From Prescottella equi (GTDB taxonomy: Bacteria > Actinomycetota > Actinomycetes > Mycobacteriales > Mycobacteriaceae): a stretch of DNA of 64,000 bases. Location: NCBI RefSeq assembly GCF_020171745.1, contig NZ_JAIVAH010000003.1, forward strand, positions 1 through 64,000, in the 5' to 3' direction. Every line of letters starts with the position of its first letter. Position 1 is the stretch's first letter. Positions 47,122 to 55,467 of this stretch are shown one piece after another. The position numbers were made by a program, and so were the translations under genes. The notes beneath the pieces were generated by a model. The model made no database searches, was not told the origin of the DNA, and saw only the letters and a list, made by a program, of their open reading frames with translations.

Positions 47122-48012
47122 ATGACGGAACACGACGACTGGGCACGCCACAGCGGCGCTTCGGCGCTGCGCCATTTCGCTCCCGAGGTGGCATCGACGC
47201 TCGATCGACTCGTTGCGATCGCGCCCATCGATCTCGTCGCCGGCACCCGCGTGGTGTGCGCGCGGACGCTGTCGCTTCCGCCGCTACCGGCGCCCGCACA
47301 GACCACCGACGCACTCACCGCCGCCCCACTGGAGTTCGCCGAGCAGTTCTCGGTGGACGTGTCGATGATCGACGACGCCCAGCGGGCCGCACTGGCGTCC
47401 GGACTCGGCCAAGACACCGGCCGATTCGTCCAACTGCTGTACGTCGCCGACTGGGTGCCGCGGGCACGGGCCGGCCTCGACGCACTGTTCACGGCGCCGG
47501 AACCGGGATGGCCGGTCCCCGTCGAGTGGGACACCACCGGCGAACCGTGGCCACTGATCCAGCGCACGCTCGTCGAGGTTGCTCGGGTGCGGGAACTCGA
47601 TCCGGTGACGACCGAGGTGGTCCGCCTCTACCAGGCCCGGCAACACAACTGCCGACTGTGCAAGTCGCTGCGCAACCGGACCGCGATGCTGGCCGGCGGC
47701 GGCGAGGAACTCTACGACGAGATCGACGACTTCCGGGCAAGCAGCCTGTCGCCCCGGCACAAGGCCGCGCTCGAGTTCGCCGACGCCCTCATCTGGCAGC
47801 CCGCGCACCTCGATCCACAGGTCGTGGCCGACGTGCGCACGCACTTCTCCCCCGCCGAGGCCGTCGAGTTGGTGATCGACCTGATGCGCAACGCGTGCAA
47901 CAAGATCGCGGTGTCGACGGGAACGGACGGGGCGAACGTTGCCGACGGAATCGAGGTCTACGACGTCAACGCCGACGGCAGCGTCGATTTCGGTCTGGCG
48001 CTACCCGGCTGA
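47122..48012 (+). CDS. Carboxymuconolactone decarboxylase/AhpD-like protein
   Basis: The product is 296 aa, about twice the usual single-domain length. The C-terminal half has the CMD/AhpD pattern RQHNCRLCKSLRNRTAM with a CxxC pair, and LSPRHKAALEFADALIWQP follows. This supports a peroxidase-like thiol chemistry. The N-terminal half looks like a degenerate copy of the same helical domain. It is divergent from rtcB. Confidence 0.85.
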   Translation: MTEHDDWARHSGASALRHFAPEVASTLDRLVAIAPIDLVAGTRVVCARTLSLPPLPAPAQTTDALTAAPLEFAEQFSVDVSMIDDAQRAALASGLGQDTGRFVQLLYVADWVPRARAGLDALFTAPEPGWPVPVEWDTTGEPWPLIQRTLVEVARVRELDPVTTEVVRLYQARQHNCRLCKSLRNRTAMLAGGGEELYDEIDDFRASSLSPRHKAALEFADALIWQPAHLDPQVVADVRTHFSPAEAVELVIDLMRNACNKIAVSTGTDGANVADGIEVYDVNADGSVDFGLALPG

Positions 48013-48082
48013 CCCACTTCGGGCTGCCGCAGCGCCATTGCCAGGTCCCCGGTACCGGAGGAAGGTGAAGTGAGAAACGGGA

Positions 48083-48098
48083 CCGGTGGCGCCACCGG
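48083..48098. promoter_or_regulatory. Perfect 16-bp palindrome CCGGTGGCGCCACCGG
   Basis: It lies in the 115-base gap between the CMD-like gene and the next plus-strand gene, 30 bases before its GTG. It could be an operator or a short hairpin in the leader. Confidence 0.45.
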
Positions 48099-48127
48099 GG
48101 CGCCGCCCCGAGGAAAGGGAGTCGATC

Positions 48128-48745
48128 GTGTACGCGCGTTCTACAACCATTCAGGCGCATCCCTCGTTCATCGACGCCGGAATCAAACACATCCGTGACA
48201 CCGTGATGCCGGCGCTCGCCGACATCGAGGGCAGCGAGGGACTGTCGCTACTGGTCGACCGCGAATCCGGACGCTGCATCGCCACCAGTTCGTGGAGGGA
48301 CGAGGAGACGCTCCGGGCGAGCGAGGGACCCGCCATTCACCTCCGGGATCAGGCCACCGAGGTCTTCCACGGCACCGCGCACGTCGAGCGGTGGGACATC
48401 GAGGTCCTGCACCGCGACCACACGTCGCGCCCCGGCGCGTGCGTCCGCGCGACCTGGTTCAAGGTCGATCCCGGCACGATGACGCACGCAGTCGATGTCT
48501 GGAAGCTGAACTTGCCCGCGATGGAAGGCACCGACGGCTTCTGCAGCGCGAGCCTGATGGCCGACCATGCCGCGGGCCGGGCAGTGTCCTCGGTGACCTT
48601 CGACAGCGTCGAGCAGATGCGTGCCGATCGCGAGCAGGCCGAAGCGATCCGGACTCGGGCCCTCCGTGAGACAGGCGCCGAGCTACTGGAGGTGTGCGAG
48701 TTCGAGCTGGCAATTGCGCACCTGCACGTGCCCGAAATGGTCTGA
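48128..48745 (+). CDS. Tandem antibiotic-biosynthesis-monooxygenase-like (ABM) domain protein
   Basis: The product is 205 aa from GTG 48128, with AAAGGGAG six bases upstream. The N-terminal half (IQAHPSFIDAGIKHIRDTVMPAL, then SGRCIATSSWRDEETLRAS) has the ABM/dimeric alpha-beta barrel pattern. The C-terminal half repeats it weakly (ADHAAGRAVSSVTFDSVEQM). Such domains act as cofactor-free monooxygenases or simply bind small molecules. No function can be assigned. Confidence 0.8.
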   Translation: MYARSTTIQAHPSFIDAGIKHIRDTVMPALADIEGSEGLSLLVDRESGRCIATSSWRDEETLRASEGPAIHLRDQATEVFHGTAHVERWDIEVLHRDHTSRPGACVRATWFKVDPGTMTHAVDVWKLNLPAMEGTDGFCSASLMADHAAGRAVSSVTFDSVEQMRADREQAEAIRTRALRETGAELLEVCEFELAIAHLHVPEMV

Positions 48746-48763
48746 CCGTCGAGGAGGTCGGGT

Positions 48764-49252
48764 TCAGACGTACAGCCGGTCGACGAACGCGTTGATGTTG
48801 TCGCGCACGCGCTCGGTCTTCTCCTCCGGGCTGAGGTCCTCGCGGTACCGGCTGCCGAGCGCGGGCTTCTTCCTGCCGCGGGCATACAGCGGGCACGCCA
48901 GGTCGATGCACATGTAGATGCCCACGGAGTTGCCCGCCCGGCCCGATTCGCCGATCTTGTTCGCGGTCATCAGCGCGATGCCGCCACGGGTGTGGGTGGT
49001 GAGGCAGATCGCGCACATCTGGGACTTGCCGGACCCGTTGGGTTCGAAGCGCATCGCCACGCCGATCGGACCGTCCGCCCGGGGCACGACCAGGTAGCCG
49101 CGTCCGGGGAACGATTGGTCGGTCCAGCCCAGGAAATCCAGATCGTCCCAGGGGCGATCGTCCAGGTCACGCGGCGCGGGCAGGCGCTTGGCGTCCCCCT
49201 TGGAACAGTTGACGAACGACGCCCGCAGGTCGCGTTCGGTGATCGGATCCAT
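48764..49252 (-). CDS. FBP-type treble-clef zinc-finger protein (EF-G-binding, fusidic-acid-resistance fold)
   Basis: The product is 162 aa. The zinc ligands are the Cys pairs in QMCAICLTTH and YMCIDLACPLY. The remaining sequence FLGWTDQSFPGRGYLVVP and ENINAF-like C-terminal helix match the C-terminal domain of FusB/FBP-like proteins. These bind elongation factor G and can rescue it from fusidic acid in Staphylococcus. In actinobacteria the stand-alone form is common and its role is untested. It is convergent with the ABM gene. Confidence 0.85.
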   Translation of the reverse strand: MDPITERDLRASFVNCSKGDAKRLPAPRDLDDRPWDDLDFLGWTDQSFPGRGYLVVPRADGPIGVAMRFEPNGSGKSQMCAICLTTHTRGGIALMTANKIGESGRAGNSVGIYMCIDLACPLYARGRKKPALGSRYREDLSPEEKTERVRDNINAFVDRLYV

Positions 49253-49461
49253 GACGGGGCCGGCTCCTTCGATCGTTCGGGCAGCGAACTGCCGCCACGA
49301 TACGACCGGGGCCGGCGGATGGACAAACGGTTTCTTGCCCGCTCGAACGCTTCACCGAGGCCGTCGTGCTCGCCGAAGCTCTCGCGCACGGCACCAAACC
49401 ACAGTTCGTCTTCGACTGAGGTCGGGACGACGAGTGGTTCGGCGCCGGCGTTCGGTTCGGG
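49253..49461. other. Short gap with a protein-like plus-strand tail
   Basis: An open plus-strand frame from about 49257 ends with PLERFTEAVVLAEALAHGTK and QFVFD before TGA at about 49418. It has no start codon with a ribosome site. It may be the remnant of a lost gene. Otherwise the gap holds only the FBP gene promoter. Confidence 0.3.
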
Positions 49462-50559
49462 TCAGGCCGCCTGTAGCAGCCCCTGCCGGGACAGGATCGG
49501 CCGCACGCCCTCCGCGAACCAGTACGCCTCCTCGATGTGCGGCTGGCCCGAGAGGACGAAGTGTTCGACGCCCACCGCCGCGTACTCCCGGATCAGCGCC
49601 GCCACCTCCTCGTGGCTGCCGACGAGCGCGGTGCCGGCACCGCCGCGGACCAGTCCGAATCCCGCCCACAACCCGGGGTACACCTCGAGATTGCGCAGGT
49701 CCGCGCTGAGCCCCAGCTGACGCCGCTGCCCCTCCGACTCGCTCTGTGCCAGCCGGGTGCGGGCCAGCTCGATCTGGGCGGGACTGATCCGGCCGACGAG
49801 CTTGTCGGCCTCGGCCCACGCCTCCTCGGACGTGTCCCGCGCGATCACGTGCGCGCGGATGCCGAAGCTCAGCGTCCGCCCGTGGACGGCGGCACGACGG
49901 CGGACGTCGTCGATGAGTGCGCCCACCTTCGCCGGCGGCTCGGTCCAGGTGAGGTACGTGTCGACGTGCTCGGCCGCGACGTCGAGCGCGGGTTCGCTGG
50001 CGCCGCCGAAGAAGATTCCCGGTGCCGGGGAGGGCGCCGGGAAGGCCGCCGCACCCTCGACCGTGTAGTACTTGCCGGAGAAGTCGTACGGCGTGCCGCT
50101 CCAGGCCCCGCGCACGATGTCGAGGAACTCGCCGGTGCGCTCGTACCGCTCCTCCTTGGAGTGGAAGTCGCCGAAGCGGCGCTGCTCCTCGGCGTCGCCG
50201 CCGGTGACGATGTTGAGCAGCAGACGGCCTCCCGACAGCTGCTGGAACGCGGCCGCCTGCTGGGCCGCGAGTGTCGGCGTGATCAGTCCGGGCCGAAATG
50301 CGACCAGGAACTTCAGGTTCCGGGTCTCCCGGATGAGTGCCGCCGTGGTGATCCAGGCGTCGGGGCACCACGATCCGGTGGGCGTGAGCACGGCCTCGAA
50401 TCCGAGTTGTTCGGCGGTCTTCGCCACCAGCGTCAGGTAGTCGAGCGAGGCCGGGCGGAACTCGGACGCCCGTCCCGACGCCTCACGGGGTTCGAGGGCG
50501 CCGATCACCTCACGCCCGTCGCCGTTCGTGGGCAGGTACCAGTGGAAGTGCAGGGTCAT
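49462..50559 (-). CDS. ssuD: FMNH2-dependent alkanesulfonate monooxygenase
   Basis: The product (365 aa) splits alkanesulfonates to aldehyde and sulfite. HWYLPTNGDGREVIGALEPRE is a family start and FLVAFRPGLITPTLAAQQAAAF the conserved central region. NIVTGGDAEEQRRFGD and GTPYDFSGKYYTVEGA follow. ATG 50559 overlaps the ssuB stop (ATGA). It is the last gene of ssuA-C-B-D. It needs a separate FMN reductase (SsuE), which is not in the window. Confidence 0.95.
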   Translation of the reverse strand: MTLHFHWYLPTNGDGREVIGALEPREASGRASEFRPASLDYLTLVAKTAEQLGFEAVLTPTGSWCPDAWITTAALIRETRNLKFLVAFRPGLITPTLAAQQAAAFQQLSGGRLLLNIVTGGDAEEQRRFGDFHSKEERYERTGEFLDIVRGAWSGTPYDFSGKYYTVEGAAAFPAPSPAPGIFFGGASEPALDVAAEHVDTYLTWTEPPAKVGALIDDVRRRAAVHGRTLSFGIRAHVIARDTSEEAWAEADKLVGRISPAQIELARTRLAQSESEGQRRQLGLSADLRNLEVYPGLWAGFGLVRGGAGTALVGSHEEVAALIREYAAVGVEHFVLSGQPHIEEAYWFAEGVRPILSRQGLLQAA

Positions 50560-51266
50560 GCCGAAATCCCTTCGAGAACACCGAGATGAACGAGAACTTG
50601 CTTGCGCAGGGCGACGACGTCCGGATCCGCGCGCTGCCGCGGACGCGGCGCGCTGACCGCGACGTCGTGGGCGATCCGTCCATCGTCGAGGACGAGGACG
50701 CGGTCGGCGAGCAGCACCGCCTCCTCCACGTCGTGGGTGACCAGCAGGACGGCGAAGCCGTGCCGCCGCCACAGTCGGATCAGCAACTCGTAGGCCGTGA
50801 TCCGGGTGAGCGCGTCGAGCGCCCCGAACGGCTCGTCGAGCAGCAGCAGGTCCGGCTCACGGACCAGCGCGCGGGCGAGGGACACCCGCTGCGCCTCACC
50901 GCCCGAGAGCGTGAGCGGCCACGCGTCGACACGGTGGCCGAGGGCGACCTCGCCGAGGGCGTCGATCGCCCGCCGCTTGCCGTCACCGTCGGGAAGTCCG
51001 AGGGAAACGTTGCGGTGCACCCGCTTCCACGGCAGCAGCCGCGGTTCCTGGAAGGCGACGGCAACCGAACCGTCGACGTCGATGCGGCCCTCGTGTCCAC
51101 GGTCGAGCCCGGCGACGGTGCGCAGGAGCGTCGACTTGCCCGACCCGCTGCGCCCGACGAGTGCGACGATCTCGCCGCCGCGCAGCGTCAGGTCGATGCC
51201 GTCGAGCACGACGTCGGTGCCGAACACCCGCCGCACGCCGCGGGCGGTGACGACGGCGTCCCTCAC
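50556..51266 (-). CDS. ssuB: Sulfonate ABC transporter ATP-binding protein
   Basis: The product is 236 aa from GTG 51266, which overlaps the ssuC stop (GTGA). Walker A is GRSGSGKST, the signature LSGGEAQRVSLARAL, Walker B LLLLDEPFGALD and the switch His is in LVTHDVEEA. The Q-loop FQEPRLLPW is typical of the nitrate/sulfonate/taurine group. It powers uptake through SsuC. Confidence 0.95.
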   Translation of the reverse strand: MRDAVVTARGVRRVFGTDVVLDGIDLTLRGGEIVALVGRSGSGKSTLLRTVAGLDRGHEGRIDVDGSVAVAFQEPRLLPWKRVHRNVSLGLPDGDGKRRAIDALGEVALGHRVDAWPLTLSGGEAQRVSLARALVREPDLLLLDEPFGALDALTRITAYELLIRLWRRHGFAVLLVTHDVEEAVLLADRVLVLDDGRIAHDVAVSAPRPRQRADPDVVALRKQVLVHLGVLEGISA

Positions 51267-52105
51267 GCGCCCTGGTACGTCTTGCGCCATGTCAGCAGCC
51301 TTCCCTCCAGGGCCCGCACGATCGCGTCGGTCGCGAGACCGAGGAATGCGTAGACGAGCAGACCGAAGATGACGATGTCGATGCGGAAATAGATGCGGGC
51401 GTTGTTGATCAGGTAGCCGAGGCCGGCGTCGGCGTTGATCTGTTCGGCGACGATGAGTGCGAGCCAGGCGACGCCGAGCGACATCCTCAGCCCGGTCAGT
51501 GCCTGCGGCAGTGCACCGGGGAGGACGACATGGAGGGCAAGCTGGAACTTGTTCAACCCCAACGTCTCCGTCGCCTCGATCAGCTTGCCGTCGATGCTGC
51601 GGATACCCGCGAACAGATTGAGGTAGAGCGGGAACATCACGCCGAGCGCCACGAGGAACACCTTGGGCTGCTCGCCGATCCCGAACCAGATGATGAACAG
51701 CGGGATCAGGCCGAGGAACGGGACCGTCCGCAACATCTGGATCGGCGGATCGATCGCGAGCTCCACGATCCGGGAGAACCCGGCCAGCACGCCCAACAGC
51801 ACGGCGACCGCGATGCCGAGGACGGCGCCGAGCAGCACCCGCTGCACCGAGACGGCCAGCGCGTCCTGCAGGCTGCCGTCCGACCACAGTTCCGCGGCCG
51901 CCGAGATCACCTGCGCGGGCGAGGCGAGTGTCTTGTCCGAGACGACGCCGGCGCTGCTGAGCAGCTGCCACAGGACGAGCAGCACCAGCGGGGAGATCAG
52001 GCGCAGCAGCGGTGTCCACGAGCGCCGCGATTGTTTCGGCTGTCCCGGTGCGGCGGCTTCCGTCGCCGCGGCCTCCGGCAAGCCCTTCGTCAGCACGGCA
52101 GTCAT
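51263..52105 (-). CDS. ssuC: Sulfonate ABC transporter permease
   Basis: The product is 280 aa with about six membrane helices. The EAA loop region GKLIEATETLGLNKFQLALHV (contact with SsuB) is clear, and LIVAEQINADAGLGYLI is typical of sulfonate and nitrate permeases. ATG 52105 overlaps the ssuA stop (ATGA). The N-terminal 30 residues are cytosolic and Ala-rich. Confidence 0.95.
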   Translation of the reverse strand: MTAVLTKGLPEAAATEAAAPGQPKQSRRSWTPLLRLISPLVLLVLWQLLSSAGVVSDKTLASPAQVISAAAELWSDGSLQDALAVSVQRVLLGAVLGIAVAVLLGVLAGFSRIVELAIDPPIQMLRTVPFLGLIPLFIIWFGIGEQPKVFLVALGVMFPLYLNLFAGIRSIDGKLIEATETLGLNKFQLALHVVLPGALPQALTGLRMSLGVAWLALIVAEQINADAGLGYLINNARIYFRIDIVIFGLLVYAFLGLATDAIVRALEGRLLTWRKTYQGA

Positions 52106-53112
52106 TTCGCACCCGCCTGAATCTGCGCGTTGAACCGGGCGTCGAACCAGTCACCGGCCACCGGCGCCTGCTTCAGCAGTCCTGCGGCGGCGAACAGGTC
52201 GATCAGCCTCTGCTGCTTCGCGATGCGCTGGTCGTCGATCGCAACGTACGACCCCTTCGACGTGTCGAACGACGCCGCGGCGACGTCCTCGGGCAGCTTG
52301 GTCAGCTTCGCGAAGATCGGCACCCACGCCTCCGGGTGCGCGTCCGCCCACACCTGGGCGCGGGCCAGTCGTCCGAAGAAGTCGGCGAGTGCCGCCGACT
52401 TCGCCGGATCGGCCAGGGCCTCGGACGCGGCCGAGAAGTACGACTGCCCGGTGGTGACCTCGCTGCCATCCGCGATGATCCGGGCGCCGGCGGTGTTCTT
52501 GCCGATCGTCGAGTAGGGGTTCCACACCGCCCACGCGTCGACCTGTCCGGCGGTGAACGCGCTCAATGCGTCGGCGGGACCGAGGAACTGGAACTGGAAG
52601 TCCGACACCGGCAGCTTCGCCTGCTCGAGCAGCCCGAGGACTAGCCCGTGCGAGCTCGACCCCTGCGTGACCGCGATCTTCTTGCCCTTCAGGTCGGCGA
52701 TCGACGACGCCGTCGAGTTCGCCGGCACCAGCAGGAAGTCGTTGGCACCGGTCCGCGCCTGCACCGCGACGATGCGGCCCGAATTGCCGTTGGCCTGCGC
52801 GAATACCGGGGGTACGTCGCCGGTACCGCCGGCGTCGATCTTGTTGGCGCCCAGCGCCTCCAGCAATGGCGGTCCGGCCTCGAACGTGGACCACTCGATC
52901 TTGTAGTCGAGGCCGTCGAGCGCGCCGGCCGCCTCGAGCAGCGACTGGGTGCTCTTGACCTGGTCGCCGATGCGCAGGGTGACGTCGGCCTGCGGGTTAC
53001 CCGCCGAGTCCGACGCCTCGGACGCGCCGGAACTGCTGCATGCACCGATCGTCAGAGCAGATACCGCCGTCAGGGCGGCAAGGACGAAACGTGTTCGCGT
53101 CGAACGACGCAT
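52102..53112 (-). CDS. ssuA: Sulfonate ABC transporter substrate-binding lipoprotein
   Basis: The product is 336 aa. A signal peptide ends in the lipobox LTIGAC, so it is anchored outside the membrane. LRIGDQVKSTQSLLEAAGAL starts the binding domain, and LKGKKIAVTQGSSSHG and AFTAGQVDAWAVWNPY are typical of SsuA/TauA proteins. GGAGG lies five bases before ATG 53112. It is the first structural gene of the operon, 106 bases after a cysteine-rich leader ORF. Confidence 0.94.
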   Translation of the reverse strand: MRRSTRTRFVLAALTAVSALTIGACSSSGASEASDSAGNPQADVTLRIGDQVKSTQSLLEAAGALDGLDYKIEWSTFEAGPPLLEALGANKIDAGGTGDVPPVFAQANGNSGRIVAVQARTGANDFLLVPANSTASSIADLKGKKIAVTQGSSSHGLVLGLLEQAKLPVSDFQFQFLGPADALSAFTAGQVDAWAVWNPYSTIGKNTAGARIIADGSEVTTGQSYFSAASEALADPAKSAALADFFGRLARAQVWADAHPEAWVPIFAKLTKLPEDVAAASFDTSKGSYVAIDDQRIAKQQRLIDLFAAAGLLKQAPVAGDWFDARFNAQIQAGAK

Positions 53113-53218
53113 GGAGACCTCCGATATGAACGTGAGGAGTGCACGAGGAACCCGGGCCCGATCGGGACGACCGGCGGGTGAGGAGAATCGGCCTGGCGAG
53201 GACGCTCGGCCGGTGAGA

Positions 53219-53305
53219 TCAACAGGAACGCGGACAGGGCGCACACACGCAGCAGGCCGAGAAGGCGTGCCGGCGGGCCAGGGTCTCGACGCTGCCGTAG
53301 GTCAT
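53219..53305 (-). CDS. Cysteine-rich leader peptide (uORF) of the sulfonate operon
   Basis: A 28-codon ORF upstream of ssuA starts at ATG 53305 and ends at TGA 53219. It begins MTYGSVETLARRH and ends SACCVCAPCPRSC, with five Cys in the last eleven residues. Poly-Cys leader ORFs in mycobacteria work as cysteine-responsive attenuators of sulfur genes. Ribosome stalling at Cys codons when cysteine is scarce lets transcription or translation proceed. Here it precedes sulfonate-sulfur uptake, which suits that role. An AGGA lies eight bases upstream, and a promoter is also placed right for a leaderless start. Confidence 0.75.
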   Translation of the reverse strand: MTYGSVETLARRHAFSACCVCAPCPRSC

Positions 53306-53311
53306 GCCGAG

Positions 53312-53341
53312 AATCCTGGGAGGGCCCGGAGCAACCGTCAA
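53312..53341 (-). promoter_or_regulatory. Promoter of the leader-ssu operon
   Basis: On the minus strand TTGACG (53341-53336) is a near-consensus -35. About 18 bases later comes AGGATT (53317-53312), a modest -10 ending six bases before the leader ATG. GATTCT, two bases further on, is an alternative -10. Confidence 0.5.
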
Positions 53342-53485
53342 CGGATGCAGGCGCTTCGACACCGTCGTTCCCGCGATTGTGCTGGGGGTTCAAGAGTTTC
53401 GATCACGCGACGCGGATTCGAACCATTTGCATCGAAATACGGAGAATTCGGGACAGGCGGGCAGCCCGGCTGCCATACTCCGGCC

Positions 53486-53755
53486 ATGCTGATCATCGGG
53501 ATCATCCTGTTCGGGCTGCTCGTCGGCGCCGTCGCCCAGTTGGTCGTGGGCAAGTCCAAGTCGGGCATCGACTGGGGTCTGGCCTGCGCCGCCGGCGTCG
53601 GCGGCTCGTTCGTCGGCGGTCTGCTGATCAGCCTCTTCGCCGGTGACGGTCTCGCGCTCCGTCCGAGCGGGATCATCGGCTCCCTCGCCGGCGCGATCAT
53701 CGTGACCGCCGCCTGGACGTGGTGGAAGGCGCGGGACACCGCCGAGGTCAATTGA
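53486..53755 (+). CDS. GlsB/YeaQ/YmgE-family small membrane protein
   Basis: The product is 89 aa with three hydrophobic helices. MLIIGIILFGLLVGAVAQLVVG, then GVGGSFVGGLLISLF and GSLAGAIIVTAAWTWW match the transglycosylase-associated/GlsB family. Its role is unknown and often stress-linked. It is divergent from the sulfonate operon. Confidence 0.88.
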   Translation: MLIIGIILFGLLVGAVAQLVVGKSKSGIDWGLACAAGVGGSFVGGLLISLFAGDGLALRPSGIIGSLAGAIIVTAAWTWWKARDTAEVN

Positions 53756-54225
53756 GCCGGACTGTCCGGGACGAACGACACCGGCCGGCCAGTGCCGCCC
53801 ACCTGATTGCGGGTGCCCCGCGCGAACATCGGGCCAGGGTATGCGTGGCGAGCGGGTCGGCAACGACGGTTCCCTCGACGTCCGCCTGAGGCGGCTCGTC
53901 CCGCAGCGGGAGCAATACATTCAGTCCGGCAGGGCCTCCCGGCTCGTCGTAGAACGTCGCGACGCCACGCGTGGCGCCAGCCAGTGATCACCTTCTGCGC
54001 AGTTCTGCCGACCAGTTGGGTGCTGAACGCACTCCTGGGTCCTCTCGTCGCCAGTTGGCCTGCCTCGCAGTGCGCCCAGAGCCGACCGAATCGTGCCGCT
54101 TCCGGCCCACGCGACGATTCTTTTTGATAGACATTGCCATTCGTGCCCAAATCGCTCATCACTCGACAACTCCCACCCGCGTCGATGCGTGATGCCGCCC
54201 TCACCGCTGCGCCGAAGGAACAATC
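53756..54225. other. 470-base gap with no confident gene
   Basis: A minus-strand frame from about 53975 to 53752 reads ATFYDEPGGPAGLNVLLPLR and on to TVVADPLATHTLAR but has a stop just upstream and no start codon with a ribosome site. It may be a remnant. AT-rich sequence at about 54118-54140 (ATTCTTTTTGATAGACATT) stands out and may hold the promoter of the next gene. Confidence 0.35.
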
Positions 54226-55344
54226 GTGCCCGCTCCCCTAGCCCTGGAATCGCGCCGGCCCCTGCAGTTCGCCCACCGCATGCGTTCCACGCTCCTTGCG
54301 GCCGCCGTCGCCGCAACCGTCGCAGCGTCATTGGCTGCCTGCGGGAGCAGTGACTCCGCCGGGGGCACCCTCACCGTGCCGAGCGCTACCTCGTCGACGA
54401 CGACTCCCGCGGCAACACCGACGACACGCGCCGCCGCCCCCGTGGCGATGCTGACCTCCGACGCCGCCACAGCTGCCCTCGCCACGCTCGAGACGTTGCC
54501 GGTGAAGGGCCGGGCTCCCAAGACCGGGTACGACCGGGCCCTGTTCGGTCAGGCTTGGTCCGACGATGTGACCGTCCCGGGCGGCCGCAACGGCTGCGAC
54601 ACCCGCAACGACATCCTGCGCCGCGACCTGCTCGACATCACCGTCAAGCCCGGCTCGAACAACTGCACCGTTCTGACAGGCACCCTCGACGACACGTACA
54701 CGGGTACGACCATCGCGTTCACTCGGGGCGAGGGAACTTCGAACGCGGTGCAGATCGATCACGTCGTCGCGCTGTCCGACGCCTGGCAGAAGGGCGCGCA
54801 GCAGCTCGACGAGGCGGCCCGCCGCAACCTGGCGAACGACCCGCGCAACCTGCAGGCCGTCGACGGCCCCACCAACGGGCAGAAGAGTGACGGGGACGCC
54901 GCGACCTGGCTGCCTCCGAACAAGGCCTATCGATGCACCTACGTGTCCCGGCAGGTCGAGGTGAAAGCCGCGTACGGACTGTGGGTGACCCAGGCAGAGA
55001 AGGACGCGATCGCGCGAGTTCTCGGCGACTGCGGGGGCGTTCCGGCCGCCGCGACCTCGGCCGCGATCTCGGCATCGGCGTCGGCGTCGATGGCTCCGAC
55101 GACCCTCGCGCCGCCGGCCACCGCGGCCATCCGGCAGTCGGCCCCGGCTCCCGCTCCCGCACCGGCGCCAGCTCCGGCACCGGCACCGGCTCCGGTGGTT
55201 GCGCCTGTCGCACCGCAGGGCGCGAGCGTGCACTATGCCAACTGCGCTGCCGCCCGCGCGGCGGGCGCAGCCCCGATCTACGCCGGGCAGCCGGGCTACA
55301 GCAGCAAGCTCGACCGTGACAGCGACGGAGTCGCCTGCGAGTAG
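54226..55344 (+). CDS. HNH-nuclease lipoprotein with Ala-Pro linker and excalibur domain
   Basis: The product is 372 aa from GTG 54226 (GAAGGA upstream). ATG 54280 would give a shorter standard signal peptide. The lipobox SLAACG anchors it outside the cell. The nuclease domain has QIDHVVALSDAWQKGA and NDPRNLQAVDGPTNGQKSD, the DUF1524-type HNH pattern (His-Asn-His). An (AP)n linker of about 20 residues follows. The C-terminal CAAARAAGAAPIYAGQPGY and LDRDSDGVACE form an excalibur calcium-binding domain. A surface DNase for nutrient recovery or competition is inferred. Confidence 0.9.
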   Translation: MPAPLALESRRPLQFAHRMRSTLLAAAVAATVAASLAACGSSDSAGGTLTVPSATSSTTTPAATPTTRAAAPVAMLTSDAATAALATLETLPVKGRAPKTGYDRALFGQAWSDDVTVPGGRNGCDTRNDILRRDLLDITVKPGSNNCTVLTGTLDDTYTGTTIAFTRGEGTSNAVQIDHVVALSDAWQKGAQQLDEAARRNLANDPRNLQAVDGPTNGQKSDGDAATWLPPNKAYRCTYVSRQVEVKAAYGLWVTQAEKDAIARVLGDCGGVPAAATSAAISASASASMAPTTLAPPATAAIRQSAPAPAPAPAPAPAPAPAPVVAPVAPQGASVHYANCAAARAAGAAPIYAGQPGYSSKLDRDSDGVACE

Positions 55345-55467
55345 AGCCAAGGCTCACTCCCGCCGCCGGCGAAGGAGACCGAACGGTCATTCGTATGCCA
55401 GAATGACCGCCGCTCGGGCTGTCGTGACGCGCACGTCGGCCTACCGAGCGGATTGAAGAGGAACGAA

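Noticed and set aside
53070-53393. 107-codon minus-strand ORF upstream of ssuA
   Set aside because: It is out of frame with both ssuA and the Cys-rich leader, overlaps the ssuA ribosome site and lacks its own. The short leader explains the region better.
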